Positions 25,939 through 34,979 of a stretch of 64,000 nt of DNA are shown here, piece after piece. A model generated the notes under the pieces. That model worked only from the letters and a program-made list of their open reading frames with translations. It was not told the DNA's origin and did no database searches. Positions within the stretch are counted from its first letter, which is position 1; the number at the start of each line of letters is the position of its first letter. The stretch covers positions 62,001 through 126,000 of the forward strand of contig CANMMF010000010.1 in assembly GCA_947498985.1 (NCBI GenBank), written 5' to 3'. Origin of the DNA: an uncultured Paracoccaceae bacterium. Lineage in GTDB: Bacteria; Pseudomonadota; Alphaproteobacteria; Rhodobacterales; Rhodobacteraceae. The translations under genes were made by a program, and so were the position numbers.

Positions 25939-27327
25939 ATGAGCGCGTTGCACGAAATGAGCCTCAACGACCTCTCGGCCCTGATCCGGCGCGGAGAGGT
26001 CAGCGCAACCGAGGTGACCGACGCGCATATCGACCGGTGCGCCGCGATGGACGGGACCGCCGCACTGGTCACCCCCACGTTCAAGCAGGCGCGCGAGACA
26101 GCGCAGGCGCTCGACCGGGAGCTTGCGCAGGGTCTGAGCCGCGGCCCGCTGCATGGATTGCCGCTTGGCCTCAAGGACGCCATCGACGTCCAGGACGTGC
26201 CCACGCGGCTGTGCGGGCGCTTCACACCTGATCGGGATGCCGCGACATGGCAGGCGCTCCGGTTGGCGGGCATGGTGTCGCTCAGCAAGCTGCATTGCGC
26301 GGAATATTGCCTCGGCGCGCCGGGGGCGAAAGATGCCCTGCCCTTTGCGAAAAACCCCCACGATCCCGCGCGCACGCCCGGCGCGTCGTCGTCGGGCTCG
26401 GCCGTGGCGCTGGCGACCGGCATGGTGCCCGCGGCGCTTGGCACCGATACCGGCGGCTCGATCCGGATCCCGGCGGCGTTTTGCGGCGTCACTGGGCTCA
26501 AGCCGACAAACGGGCTGCTGAGCCGGGCAGGCCTGTTCCCGCTGGCGCCGTCGCTCGACCAGGTGGGGCCGATGGCGCGCGACAGCCGCGATTGCGCGCT
26601 GTTGCTGGACGGGCTTGTGGGCGGTGCTGACCGCTACGCGGCGGCGTTGTCGGGCGGATTGCAAGGTCTGCGCATCGGCCACGCGCCGCAGTTTGGCCGC
26701 GACGCCGGGGCCGCGGAGGACCAGAGCGCGGCCGTGACCACAGCGCTTGAGGTACTGCGTGCGCTGGGGGCGGAGATCCGCGAGGTCACGCTGCCGCCGC
26801 TGCAGCGCTTCACGGAGTGTTTTCTGCCGATCATGCTCTCCGAGGCCTACGGGCTGCACGAGCAAGCGATTGCCGAAGACCGCTTGATGTCGCCAAACAC
26901 GCGGATCCGTCTTGAAGGCGGGATCGGCATTACGCCGGAGGCGGTTTCGGACGCGAAGACGGCGCAGCGCGCGCTTTCCGCCGCGATGGCGGAGCTGTTC
27001 ACCATGGTCGACGCGCTGGTCTTCGAAGCCGTGCCCGGCGATCCGCCCCGGATCGAGGCCATGCACCCGCTGGACTACCTCAAGGCCCCGCTGCTGGCCG
27101 TCCCGGCCAATGTGACGGGCGCGCCGTCGCTGGCGATCCGCTGCGGCACCTCGCGGGCGGGTTTGCCCATCGGGCTGCAGATCCTTGCCGCCCGCAACCG
27201 CGATGCAACCGCGCTGCGCATCGGGCACGCTTATGAAAGCGCGGTAGGCCATGCCAGCGCGCCGGTCGGTTTCCCGCCGCACCCGGTCGGGACCCGCCCC
27301 GCCATGCCCGGAAAGGACAAGACCTGA
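25939..27327 (+). CDS. Amidase signature family hydrolase
   Basis: A 462-residue amidase. The Ser-cisSer-Lys triad is visible: Lys in 'LPLGLKDAID' (near 78), the cis-Ser in 'GASSSGSAVA' (near 154) and the nucleophile Ser in 'DTGGSIRIP' (near 178). The ATG at 25939 follows ggagg. The family cleaves amides, ureides and carbamates. The stop touches the next gene's start (TGATG-like), so it forms an operon with the alpha/beta fold protein. With a second amidase at 54214, it points to amide-bond cleavage in the pathway. Confidence 0.85.
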   Translation: MSALHEMSLNDLSALIRRGEVSATEVTDAHIDRCAAMDGTAALVTPTFKQARETAQALDRELAQGLSRGPLHGLPLGLKDAIDVQDVPTRLCGRFTPDRDAATWQALRLAGMVSLSKLHCAEYCLGAPGAKDALPFAKNPHDPARTPGASSSGSAVALATGMVPAALGTDTGGSIRIPAAFCGVTGLKPTNGLLSRAGLFPLAPSLDQVGPMARDSRDCALLLDGLVGGADRYAAALSGGLQGLRIGHAPQFGRDAGAAEDQSAAVTTALEVLRALGAEIREVTLPPLQRFTECFLPIMLSEAYGLHEQAIAEDRLMSPNTRIRLEGGIGITPEAVSDAKTAQRALSAAMAELFTMVDALVFEAVPGDPPRIEAMHPLDYLKAPLLAVPANVTGAPSLAIRCGTSRAGLPIGLQILAARNRDATALRIGHAYESAVGHASAPVGFPPHPVGTRPAMPGKDKT

Positions 27328-28115
27328 TGAAACGTGGCTATCTCGAGTTTCAATGGGGGCAGGTCCATCTGCGCATGGCGGGTGCCGATGACGCTCCGCT
27401 GCTGCTGATGCTGCACCAATCGCCGCTCTCGTCGCGCAACTACGCCGCCGCGCTGCCGCATCTTGGCCGTCACTTCCGCGCGGTGGCCATCGACACGCCC
27501 GGCTTCGGCCAGTCGGACCCGCTGCCCGGTGACTGGGAAGTGGCGGAGTACGCGCGGTTCATCTGGGACTGCGCCGAGCGGCTGGGGGCCGCGCGGATGC
27601 ATCTCTTCGGTCGGGCCACCGGGACGGTCTTTGCCGCCGAAGCCGCGAGGCTGCGGCCCGACGCGGTGATCAGCCTGAGCCTGCACGGCATGCCCGTCTA
27701 CACGGACGCGGAGCGCGCGCAGCGCATGGCCGCTTTCGCGCCGCCTTACCGGCTCACGGATGACGGCGGCCATCTGCGCTGGATCTGGGACCGGATCCAT
27801 GACGAATACCCTTGGATCGGCGCGGAGCTGGCCACCAGGTTCACCGCGGATTTCCTCTCCGCCGGGCCGGATTTCGCGACTGCGTATCGCGCGATCTGGC
27901 GGCATGATCTGCGCGCGAGCCTGTCGGACGCAGAGCTGCCCCCGACCCTGCTGCTGGGCGGCGGCAAGGATCGCATCGGCTATATGCATGAGCGCGCAAC
28001 AAGGCTGCTGCCGGAGGCCCGCGCCGAGTTCCTGCCCGACGCCACCGATTTCCTTGCCGAGCAGGATCCGGCCCGGTTTGCCGGTATTCTTGCAGGGTTT
28101 GCGACCGCGCTCTGA
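27327..28115 (+). CDS. Alpha/beta-fold protein lacking the serine nucleophile
   Basis: A 262-residue alpha/beta hydrolase fold. The 'LHQSPLSS' oxyanion region (residues 29-36) and 'DTPGFGQSD' are typical of a subfamily whose nucleophile elbow usually reads GHHTG. Here the elbow is G95-R-A97-T-G99, so the nucleophile position is Ala, and the C-terminal His position also appears lost (ATDFLAEQDP). Simple ester or amide hydrolysis by the standard triad is therefore unlikely. A lyase, dioxygenase-like or non-catalytic role is possible. It is coupled to the amidase gene. A longer relative at 42613 has His at the same place. Confidence 0.75.
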   Translation: MKRGYLEFQWGQVHLRMAGADDAPLLLMLHQSPLSSRNYAAALPHLGRHFRAVAIDTPGFGQSDPLPGDWEVAEYARFIWDCAERLGAARMHLFGRATGTVFAAEAARLRPDAVISLSLHGMPVYTDAERAQRMAAFAPPYRLTDDGGHLRWIWDRIHDEYPWIGAELATRFTADFLSAGPDFATAYRAIWRHDLRASLSDAELPPTLLLGGGKDRIGYMHERATRLLPEARAEFLPDATDFLAEQDPARFAGILAGFATAL

Positions 28116-28132
28116 TCCGGGCCTTTGCGCGG

Positions 28133-29074
28133 TCAGAGATCGAACGCCGCCTTCAGCTTCAGCAGCGCTTCCAGCGCATCGTCGCGGCGCTGCACCAGCG
28201 TTGCCTGATCCTGCGCCTCCAGCGCACGCGCCATGCCCGCGACCAGATCGTCCTTGAGCCTGTCGGTCAATTCAGGCGCGCCGAGGCTCTTCCAGCGCGC
28301 TTGCTGTGTCGGGCCGAGATGATCCAGATAGCCGCGATAGCCCGCCGCGCCACCGCCGAGATGGTAGGTCAGATGCGGGCCCATGAGCGCCCAGCGCAGG
28401 CCCGGCCCATACGCCACGGCCTTGTCGATATCCTCGACGCTGGCGATGCCCTCGGCCACCAGATGCACCGCCTCGCGGTAAAGCGCCGAGGTGAGCCGGT
28501 TGGCCAGATGGCCGGGCACCTCGCGCCTGACCCGGATCGGCACGCGGCGCATCTGCGTGTAGAACCGCTCCGCGGTGTCGAGCACCTTTGGCGCCGTGTC
28601 GCGGCCCGCCACCAGTTCCACCATCGGCACCAGATGCGGCGGGTTCATCGGGTGGGCGACAAGGATCCGCTCCGGGTGTCTGGCGCCGTCCTGCAAATCG
28701 CTGGCCATGAACGAAGAGGTGCTCGACGCGATCGGCGCATCCGGGGCGAGCACGGCCTCCAGATCGCGCAGGATCGCGCGTTTCACGTCAAGCCGCTCGG
28801 GGCCGTTTTCCTGAACAAAGCCCACCCCCGCCAGCGCCGCGACATCCTGCGTGACACGTGGCAGGCGCGGCGTGGGTTGTGTGGCCCAGCCAAGGGCGGT
28901 GAGGTTGTTCCAGGCCGCGGGCAGGTAGGCCTCGAGCCGCGCGGCGCAGGTTTCATCTGGATCGACAACCGTGACGTCACATCCGTGCGCCAGGAAAAGC
29001 GCGGCCCAGCTCATCCCGATGAGCCCGCCGCCGACCACGCCAACCGATTGAAATTCAGGCCCGTCAGGCGGCAT
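28133..29074 (-). CDS. 3-hydroxyacyl-CoA dehydrogenase family protein (carnitine/gulonate DH type)
   Basis: A 313-residue NAD-dependent dehydrogenase. The Rossmann motif is GGGLIG (residues 15-20), and the catalytic His region 'AHPMNPPHLVPMVELV' (near 140) is typical of the L-carnitine dehydrogenase/lambda-crystallin branch. The size is too small for a fused hydratase. It ends 17 bp from the convergent alpha/beta-fold gene. It probably oxidises a 3-hydroxy acid or 3-hydroxyacyl-CoA. Its upstream gap of 107 bp to the cpdB stop is GC-rich with short inverted repeats and no island operator. Confidence 0.85.
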   Translation of the reverse strand: MPPDGPEFQSVGVVGGGLIGMSWAALFLAHGCDVTVVDPDETCAARLEAYLPAAWNNLTALGWATQPTPRLPRVTQDVAALAGVGFVQENGPERLDVKRAILRDLEAVLAPDAPIASSTSSFMASDLQDGARHPERILVAHPMNPPHLVPMVELVAGRDTAPKVLDTAERFYTQMRRVPIRVRREVPGHLANRLTSALYREAVHLVAEGIASVEDIDKAVAYGPGLRWALMGPHLTYHLGGGAAGYRGYLDHLGPTQQARWKSLGAPELTDRLKDDLVAGMARALEAQDQATLVQRRDDALEALLKLKAAFDL

Positions 29075-29181
29075 GGCCCTGCCCTTTCACACCACCCGGG
29101 CCGTCAGACGCCCGGCCTTCGGGCCCGGGCCCAAGCCGCCTCCGGAGAGCGGCGCCCGAGCGCGCCGCCCCCGAAGTCCGC

Positions 29182-31140
29182 CTAAAGCGAAATGCGGAAC
29201 CGTGCGAAGCCATCCGGCCCGTCGCCCGCCTCCTCGATCTCGACGCCGGGCACGTCCTCGGCATAGGTCTTGGCCGCAGGCCCGGTGTCGAACAGAACCG
29301 TCGTGCCGGGCATCGGCTTGAAGGTCCAGTTGGCATCGGCGCGCGGGCTGATCGTGCCTTTCTCGACGATGTAGCGCACAATCACGTCGCGGTTGGTGTC
29401 CGGCCCTTCGAAGACGGTGGTGTCCGGAGAGGCGCCGGGGAAGGACCCGCCGCCGCCTGCGCGGTAGTTGTTCGTGGCGATGATGAACTCCGCCTCCATG
29501 TCGAGCGGCGCGCCCTGATAGGTCAGGTTCACGATGCGCGAGGCGTCTTCGTTGATCAGCACCCCCTTGGGGTCGTATTTCGACGGTTGCGACAGGTCGA
29601 TCTGATACTCGACCCCGTCGATCACGTCGAAATTGTAGCTCGGGAAGGCCGGGTTTAGCAGCACCACGTCGCTGGCGCCGGGTTCGACCTGGTTGAAGAT
29701 GCCCGCCGAGCGCTCCAGCCAGTCCTTGACCTGCTGGCCGGTGACCCGCACCGCCCGCGCGGTGTTGGGATAGAGGTAGAGATCCGACACGTTCTTGATC
29801 GCCACATCGCCTTTCGGCACGTCGGTGAAATATTCCGGCCCACCCCGGCCCCCGGCCTTGAAGGGGGCCGCCGCCGAGAGGATCGGCAGGCCTTCATGCT
29901 CGGTGCCCTTGAGCATCTGCTCTATGTACCAAAGCTGGGCAATCGACACGATCTGCACCGAAGGATCGTCGGCCACCAGCGCAAAATAGCTGTGCAGCGG
30001 CGCGTCGGTCTTGCCCACCGCGCGGCGCACATAGGCCAGCGTTTCGTCATGCTCCTGCTGCACGGAGGCCAGGACCTGCGGATCGCTGTCCACAAGTGCC
30101 GTGATCGAGCGATCCTCGTTGCGCCTGGCAATCGGGCGCGCCTCGGTCTCGGCAGAGACCACACGCCAGGCATCGCCGTCCTTTTCGATCAGCAGGTCGA
30201 TGAGCCCCATATGGCTGCCCCAGAACCCGCCCATGGTGGCCGGTTTGCCCATCAGCGTGCCCGCCTCCGCATCGACACCCGCGAAATCGGCGTAATCGGG
30301 TGACGGGAACACCAGATGGCTGTGTCCGGTCAGGATCGCGTCGATGCCGTCGAGCCCGGCAAGCGGAACGGAGGCGTTCTCCATCCCGTCGCTGTGATCG
30401 GCAGCGCCGATGCCGGAATGCGACAGCGCCACGATGATGTCGGCGCCCTGCTCTTTCATCTGCGGGATGTAGGCGCGCGCGGTCTCGACGATATCGCGGG
30501 CCTGCACCTTGCCTTCCAGATGGCGGCGATCCCAGCCCATGATCTGCGGCGGTACAAACCCGATGAGCCCGACCCTGATCGCGTGCTCCTGACCTGCGCC
30601 GTCCGTCACCTTGTGATCGAGGATCACGTAAGGCGGAATCAGCGTCTTGTCCCGGGTCGGATCGGCGCCCAGCTCCAGCGCGACATTGGCGCTGACCACC
30701 GGGAAATCGGCCCCCGCCAGCGCCTTCATCAGGAAATCGAGCCCGTAGTTGAACTCGTGATTGCCCAGCGTCGATGCGTCGAAGCCAAGCGTGTTCATCG
30801 CCTCGATCACCGGGTGCATGTCGCCGTCCTTCATGCCCCGCTCATAAGCGATGTAATCGCCCATCGGGTTGCCCTGCAGGAAATCGCCATTGTCGATCAG
30901 CAGCGAATTGGACGCCTCGTCGCGGATGCCCTGGACGAGCGAGGCGGTGCGCGCAAGCCCCACCGTGTCGCGCGGCTTGTCGGCGTAATAGTCGTATGGA
31001 AAGACGTGCACGTGCAGATCCGTCGTTTCCATGATGCGCAGATGCGCCTGGTTGGTTGCGGCGTGCACCGAGAACGGATGCAGCGCAATGAGCCCCGCCG
31101 ATCCTGCCAGAAAGCCGCGGCGGCTAATCCCGAATGTCAT
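29182..31140 (-). CDS. cpdB: 2',3'-cyclic-nucleotide 2'-phosphodiesterase/3'-nucleotidase
   Basis: A 652-residue periplasmic enzyme that releases nucleosides and phosphate from cyclic and 3'-nucleotides. A Tat signal (SRRGFLAGSAG, residues 6-16) precedes a metallophosphatase domain with D41-L-H43, a 'DNGDFLQGN' segment, 'GNHEFNYG' and 'GHSHL', and a C-terminal 5'-nucleotidase domain. The ATG at 31140 is chosen because the Tat motif starts there; the frame extends 24 codons further without a plausible signal. A TATACT box on the minus strand (31180-31185) may be its -10. It appears unrelated to the catabolic pathway. Confidence 0.9.
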   Translation of the reverse strand: MTFGISRRGFLAGSAGLIALHPFSVHAATNQAHLRIMETTDLHVHVFPYDYYADKPRDTVGLARTASLVQGIRDEASNSLLIDNGDFLQGNPMGDYIAYERGMKDGDMHPVIEAMNTLGFDASTLGNHEFNYGLDFLMKALAGADFPVVSANVALELGADPTRDKTLIPPYVILDHKVTDGAGQEHAIRVGLIGFVPPQIMGWDRRHLEGKVQARDIVETARAYIPQMKEQGADIIVALSHSGIGAADHSDGMENASVPLAGLDGIDAILTGHSHLVFPSPDYADFAGVDAEAGTLMGKPATMGGFWGSHMGLIDLLIEKDGDAWRVVSAETEARPIARRNEDRSITALVDSDPQVLASVQQEHDETLAYVRRAVGKTDAPLHSYFALVADDPSVQIVSIAQLWYIEQMLKGTEHEGLPILSAAAPFKAGGRGGPEYFTDVPKGDVAIKNVSDLYLYPNTARAVRVTGQQVKDWLERSAGIFNQVEPGASDVVLLNPAFPSYNFDVIDGVEYQIDLSQPSKYDPKGVLINEDASRIVNLTYQGAPLDMEAEFIIATNNYRAGGGGSFPGASPDTTVFEGPDTNRDVIVRYIVEKGTISPRADANWTFKPMPGTTVLFDTGPAAKTYAEDVPGVEIEEAGDGPDGFARFRISL

Positions 31141-31478
31141 GATGGTTCCCCCTGAGTGGCGTTGATGAACGCAGCCTAAAGTATATCGCGCAGCGAGCAA
31201 CACTCGCCTCATGCAGGGCGGCGCGCGCGGCCGGGTTCCCGCGCGTCAATCCCGCCGCACACGCCGCCCGCCATGTCCATAATCCCGCCTGGTAACAGGC
31301 ATTTGACGCAAGCCCCGCGGCCAAACGCGGCAACGGGCCGGTTTTTGCCGATCCCCCGCCCAGAGGCTATCGCGTTTCCGCAAAGCGGGTCGCGTGATAA
31401 GCACGCAGCTGTACCGGTTGGCGGATCCGTGCGCATCACCGCGCCGGACGCGCCCGCCCCCTCAAGGAGACGCCCGAC
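31141..31478. other. Divergent intergenic region, no gene seen
   Basis: This stretch of 338 bp lies between cpdB (minus) and the E1-type gene (plus). Apart from a possible -10 box for cpdB near 31180 I see no clear promoter, operator, RNA or coding frame. The island's GntR-type palindrome is absent. Confidence 0.5.
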
Positions 31479-33863
31479 GTGACAGAGTCCGCGCCCCATC
31501 TCAAGACCATCGAACAGCGGCTTTTGTGGCTGTCGCACTGGATGATCCACAACGCCAACCATCTGCGCGAGAAGACCGACGGGATCAAGGTGGGCGGGCA
31601 TCAGGCCAGCTCTGCCTCGATGGTCTCGATCATGACCGCGCTCTATTTCGCCACGCTGCGCCCCGAAGACCGGGTGGCGGTCAAGCCGCATGCCTCGCCG
31701 ATCTTTCACGCCATCCAGTACCTGATGGGCCAGCAGACCCGCGCGCGGATGCAGAACTTTCGCGGCTATGGCGGCGTTCAGAGCTATCCCAGCCGGACCA
31801 AGGATATCGACGATGTCGATTTCTCGACCGGCTCGGTGGGCCTTGGGGTTGCAATCACCTCGTTTGCGGCGCTGATCCAGGACTATATCGCCGCCAAACC
31901 CTGGGGGGCGGATACCCGCAAGGGCCGGATGGTCGCTCTGGTGGGGGATGCGGAGCTGGACGAGGGCAATATCTACGAGGCCCTGCAGGAAGGCTGGAAG
32001 AACGACCTGCGCAATTGCTGGTGGATCGTCGACTACAACCGCCAGTCGCTGGACGGCATCGTGCGCGAGGGGCTTTTCGAGCGGATCGAGAAGATCTTCG
32101 ACACCTTCGGCTGGGACGTGGTGCGGGTGAAATACGGCGCTTTGCAACGCGCGGCCTTCGGGGAGCCGGGCGGCGACAAGCTGCGCGACTGGATCGACCG
32201 CTGCCCGAACGCCGAATACTCCGCGCTCACCTTCATGGGAGGCGCGGTCTGGCGCAAGCGGCTGATGGACGATCTGGGCGATCAGGGCGATGTCACGGCG
32301 CTGATCGACACGCGCTCGGATGCCGATCTCGCCCGGCTGATGGAAAACCTCGGCGGCAATTGCGTGGAGACCATGGCCGACACGTTCGCCGCCATCGAGC
32401 ACGACCGCCCGACCTGTTTCCTGGCCTATACGATCAAGGGCTGGGGCACGCCGATTGCGGGTCACAAGGACAACCATGGCGGGTTGATGAACAAGACGCA
32501 GATGGCCGCGTGGCAGGCGCATATGGGTGTGCCGCAAGGCCAGGAATGGGAGCCTTTCGCCACCGTGACGGACGCGGCGGGCCTGCAGGACTTCCTGTCG
32601 CGCGTGCCGTTTTTTGCCGAAGGCCCGCGCCGGTTCTCTGCCGATCCGGTCCCGGTGCCGCAGATCGAATTCAACGCGGATCGCGAGGTCTCCACCCAGA
32701 CCGCCTTCGGCAAGATCCTCGACGATCTGTCGAAAGGCGACAGCGATCTGGCCGCGCGCATCGTCACCACCTCTCCGGATGTGACCGGCACCACCAGCCT
32801 TGGCCCCTGGGTCAACCGCCGCAAGCTCTTTGCGCGCACCGAACTGGCCGATGCCTTCATCGAACACCGCATCCCGTCGACTGCGAAATGGGAGTTTTCC
32901 CCCGAAGGCCAGCATATCGAGCTGGGCATCGCCGAGATGAACCTCTTCTTGCTGCTGGGGGCGGCGGGGCTGGCGCATTCTCTGTGGGGCAAACGGCTCA
33001 TTCCCATCGGCACGGTCTACGATCCGTTTGTGCATCGCGGTCTCGATGCGCTGAACTATGCCTGCTATCAGGATGCGCGTTTCATGATCGTGGGCACGCC
33101 GTCGGGGGTCACGCTGGCGCCCGAAGGCGGCGCGCATCAATCCATCGGCACCGGGCTCACCGGCATGGCGCAGGACGGGCTCGCCTCGTTCGAGCCGGCC
33201 TTTGCCGACGAGCTGGCGGTGATCATGGGCTGGGCCTTCGACTACCTTCAGCGCGACGGCGAGGGGGACCCCGATGAGCGCACATGGCTGCGCGACGAGA
33301 CCGGCGGGTCGGTCTATCTGCGGCTGACCACAAAACCGCTCGAACAGCCGGGCAAACGCGTCGATGACGCGTTCCGGCAAGGCGCCATCGACGGTGCCTA
33401 CTGGTTGCGCAAACCGGGGCCCAACTGCGCGGTTGTCATCGCCTATCAGGGCGCTGTCGCCGACGAGGCCATCGCGGCGGCGGGGATGGTCGGCGAACAT
33501 CGGCGCGATATCGGCGTGCTGGCGGTGACCTCCGCCGACCGGCTCAATGCGGGCTGGACCGCCGCCCAGCGCGAGCGCGCGCGGGGCAATGCGGCCGCCC
33601 GGGGGCATATCGAGCAGCTCTTTGCGGAGCTGCCCCACAGCTGCACGCTGGTCACCGTGGTGGACGGCCATCCCGCGACGCTGGCCTGGCTGGGCGCGGT
33701 CGGAGGGCACCGCACGATCTCGCACGGGGTGGAGCATTTCGGGCAGACCGGCAGCATCGGCGATCTCTACCGGCATTTCCGCATCGACCGGACCGCGCTG
33801 GTGCAGTCGGTCAGCCAACTCACCCACGGCGCCCGCGTCACGGCCTCCCCGCGCGGCTTTTGA
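31479..33863 (+). CDS. Pyruvate dehydrogenase E1-like/transketolase-like TPP enzyme
   Basis: A 794-residue homodimeric-type E1 protein. The thiamine diphosphate motif is 'VGDAELDEGN..EAL..G..N' with 'VDYNRQSLDG' (near residues 153-190), like AceE. The pyrimidine-binding domain contains 'IELGIAEMNLFLLLGAAGL' (near 485-503). It is about 90 residues shorter than AceE. Such proteins decarboxylate 2-oxo acids and pass the acyl group to a lipoyl partner; no E2 or E3 gene is seen nearby. The start is the ATG-equivalent GTG at 31479 after aaggaga. It could feed a 2-oxo acid made by the pathway into central metabolism. Confidence 0.8.
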   Translation: MTESAPHLKTIEQRLLWLSHWMIHNANHLREKTDGIKVGGHQASSASMVSIMTALYFATLRPEDRVAVKPHASPIFHAIQYLMGQQTRARMQNFRGYGGVQSYPSRTKDIDDVDFSTGSVGLGVAITSFAALIQDYIAAKPWGADTRKGRMVALVGDAELDEGNIYEALQEGWKNDLRNCWWIVDYNRQSLDGIVREGLFERIEKIFDTFGWDVVRVKYGALQRAAFGEPGGDKLRDWIDRCPNAEYSALTFMGGAVWRKRLMDDLGDQGDVTALIDTRSDADLARLMENLGGNCVETMADTFAAIEHDRPTCFLAYTIKGWGTPIAGHKDNHGGLMNKTQMAAWQAHMGVPQGQEWEPFATVTDAAGLQDFLSRVPFFAEGPRRFSADPVPVPQIEFNADREVSTQTAFGKILDDLSKGDSDLAARIVTTSPDVTGTTSLGPWVNRRKLFARTELADAFIEHRIPSTAKWEFSPEGQHIELGIAEMNLFLLLGAAGLAHSLWGKRLIPIGTVYDPFVHRGLDALNYACYQDARFMIVGTPSGVTLAPEGGAHQSIGTGLTGMAQDGLASFEPAFADELAVIMGWAFDYLQRDGEGDPDERTWLRDETGGSVYLRLTTKPLEQPGKRVDDAFRQGAIDGAYWLRKPGPNCAVVIAYQGAVADEAIAAAGMVGEHRRDIGVLAVTSADRLNAGWTAAQRERARGNAAARGHIEQLFAELPHSCTLVTVVDGHPATLAWLGAVGGHRTISHGVEHFGQTGSIGDLYRHFRIDRTALVQSVSQLTHGARVTASPRGF

Positions 33864-33914
33864 GCACCCTCATCGTGGCTTCTTCTCTTTGAAAATACCG
33901 CCGGGGGGTCCGGG

Positions 33915-34093
33915 GGGCTGGCCCCCCGGTCAAAACAGCGGTCCGAGGGGCTGGCCCCCCGGTCGAAACAGCGGGCCGGCGGGCTGGCCCCCCGCAGCAA
34001 AACGACCCGTTCCCGGCCGGAAGGACCTCCGCGCTTTGTCTCGGGGGTCCGGGGGCGCAGCCCCCGGCGGGTCGGATCGCCGAAGGCGATCCG
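33915..34093. repeat. 33-bp tandem repeats and hairpin cluster at convergent gene ends
   Basis: Three tandem copies of a 33-bp unit start at 33915, 33948 and 33981; each begins with GGGCTGGCCCCCCG and can fold into a GC-rich hairpin. Two more hairpins follow: CCGGGGGC-GCA-GCCCCCGG at 34049-34067 and a 9-bp stem with loop GAA at 34073-34093. The cluster lies between two converging genes and probably ends transcription from both sides. Similar G/C-block hairpins are common between genes in Rhodobacteraceae. Confidence 0.7.
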
Positions 34094-34118
34094 AAACAAG
34101 GCCAGAGCGGAGCGCCTG

Positions 34119-34979
34119 TCAGAGGCGGTAGATCCGCTGTGCATTGCCGCGCAGCACCGCCGCGCGGCTTTCGGCGCGCAGGCCAAGCGCGTCGATCTCG
34201 GCCATCGTGCGCTCGAACTGCAGGACCGGAAAATCCGTGCCGAACAGCACTTTGTATCGCCCGTAGCTGTCCATGTAGCGCACGAAGCTCTGCGGCCAGT
34301 ATTTCGGGCTGTGCGCATCGGTGCCGACAAAGACATTGGGATGTTTCCACGCCATCGCGATCATCTCGTCGACCCAGGGGATGCCCACATGGATGCCGAT
34401 GAGCTTGAGCTCGGGAAAATGGCAGGCCACCGGGTCAAGCGTGATGGGCCGCCCGACGCTTTCGGTGGGATAATCCGGCGCGTAGATCATCGATTGCCCG
34501 ACCTGCAGCTGGATCGGAATGTCGAGCTCCACACATTTGGCATAGAACGGATACCAGCGAGCGTGGTTCGGGGCGAGCTCGAACCAGTGCGGGTAGCCAT
34601 GCGCGCCGATGAACCCCATCTCGCGGACCGCCGACTCCAGTGCGCGCACGCCCGCCATGCCTTCGGTCGGGTCGATCCCCGCAAGACCCGAAAACCGGTC
34701 GGGATGGGCCGCGACTGCCTCGGCCACCATCTCGTAGGGCAGCCGCCAGCAGGCGGGCGGGCCCTTGGGGCCGCAGCGATGGGCGATCAGAAAGGCGCGC
34801 TCGATGCCCGCTTCGTCCATCCGCGCCAGCATCGCCTCCAGCGTGAGCCCCGCATCGGTGGCACCGGGCACCCGCATCTTGTCCTGGTAAAACGCATCGC
34901 GCCCTTGCGGGCGCAGCGCCAGCACCTCCGGCGTCCAGAGGTTCACAACGGCGTCGATGGCCATGATCTTTTCCGTCAT
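34119..34979 (-). CDS. Amidohydrolase-2 family protein lacking the HxH metal motif
   Basis: A 286-residue TIM-barrel protein of the ACMSD/gamma-resorcylate decarboxylase group. The barrel signatures 'GAHGYPHWFEL', 'IGIHVGIPW' and 'FGTDFPV' are present. The usual N-terminal D-x-H-x-H is replaced by 'IDAVVNLWTPE', so two metal ligands are missing. The same change occurs in the homologue at 45776. The ATG at 34979 overlaps the acyl-CoA dehydrogenase stop (ATGA); an ATG at 34964 is possible. Decarboxylation or hydrolysis of an aromatic or cyclic acid is the family role; here the metal site must differ. Confidence 0.8.
   Translation of the reverse strand: MTEKIMAIDAVVNLWTPEVLALRPQGRDAFYQDKMRVPGATDAGLTLEAMLARMDEAGIERAFLIAHRCGPKGPPACWRLPYEMVAEAVAAHPDRFSGLAGIDPTEGMAGVRALESAVREMGFIGAHGYPHWFELAPNHARWYPFYAKCVELDIPIQLQVGQSMIYAPDYPTESVGRPITLDPVACHFPELKLIGIHVGIPWVDEMIAMAWKHPNVFVGTDAHSPKYWPQSFVRYMDSYGRYKVLFGTDFPVLQFERTMAEIDALGLRAESRAAVLRGNAQRIYRL

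Noticed and set aside
33915-33994. CRISPR-like array
   Set aside because: The three 33-bp units follow each other directly without variable spacers and form terminator-type hairpins.
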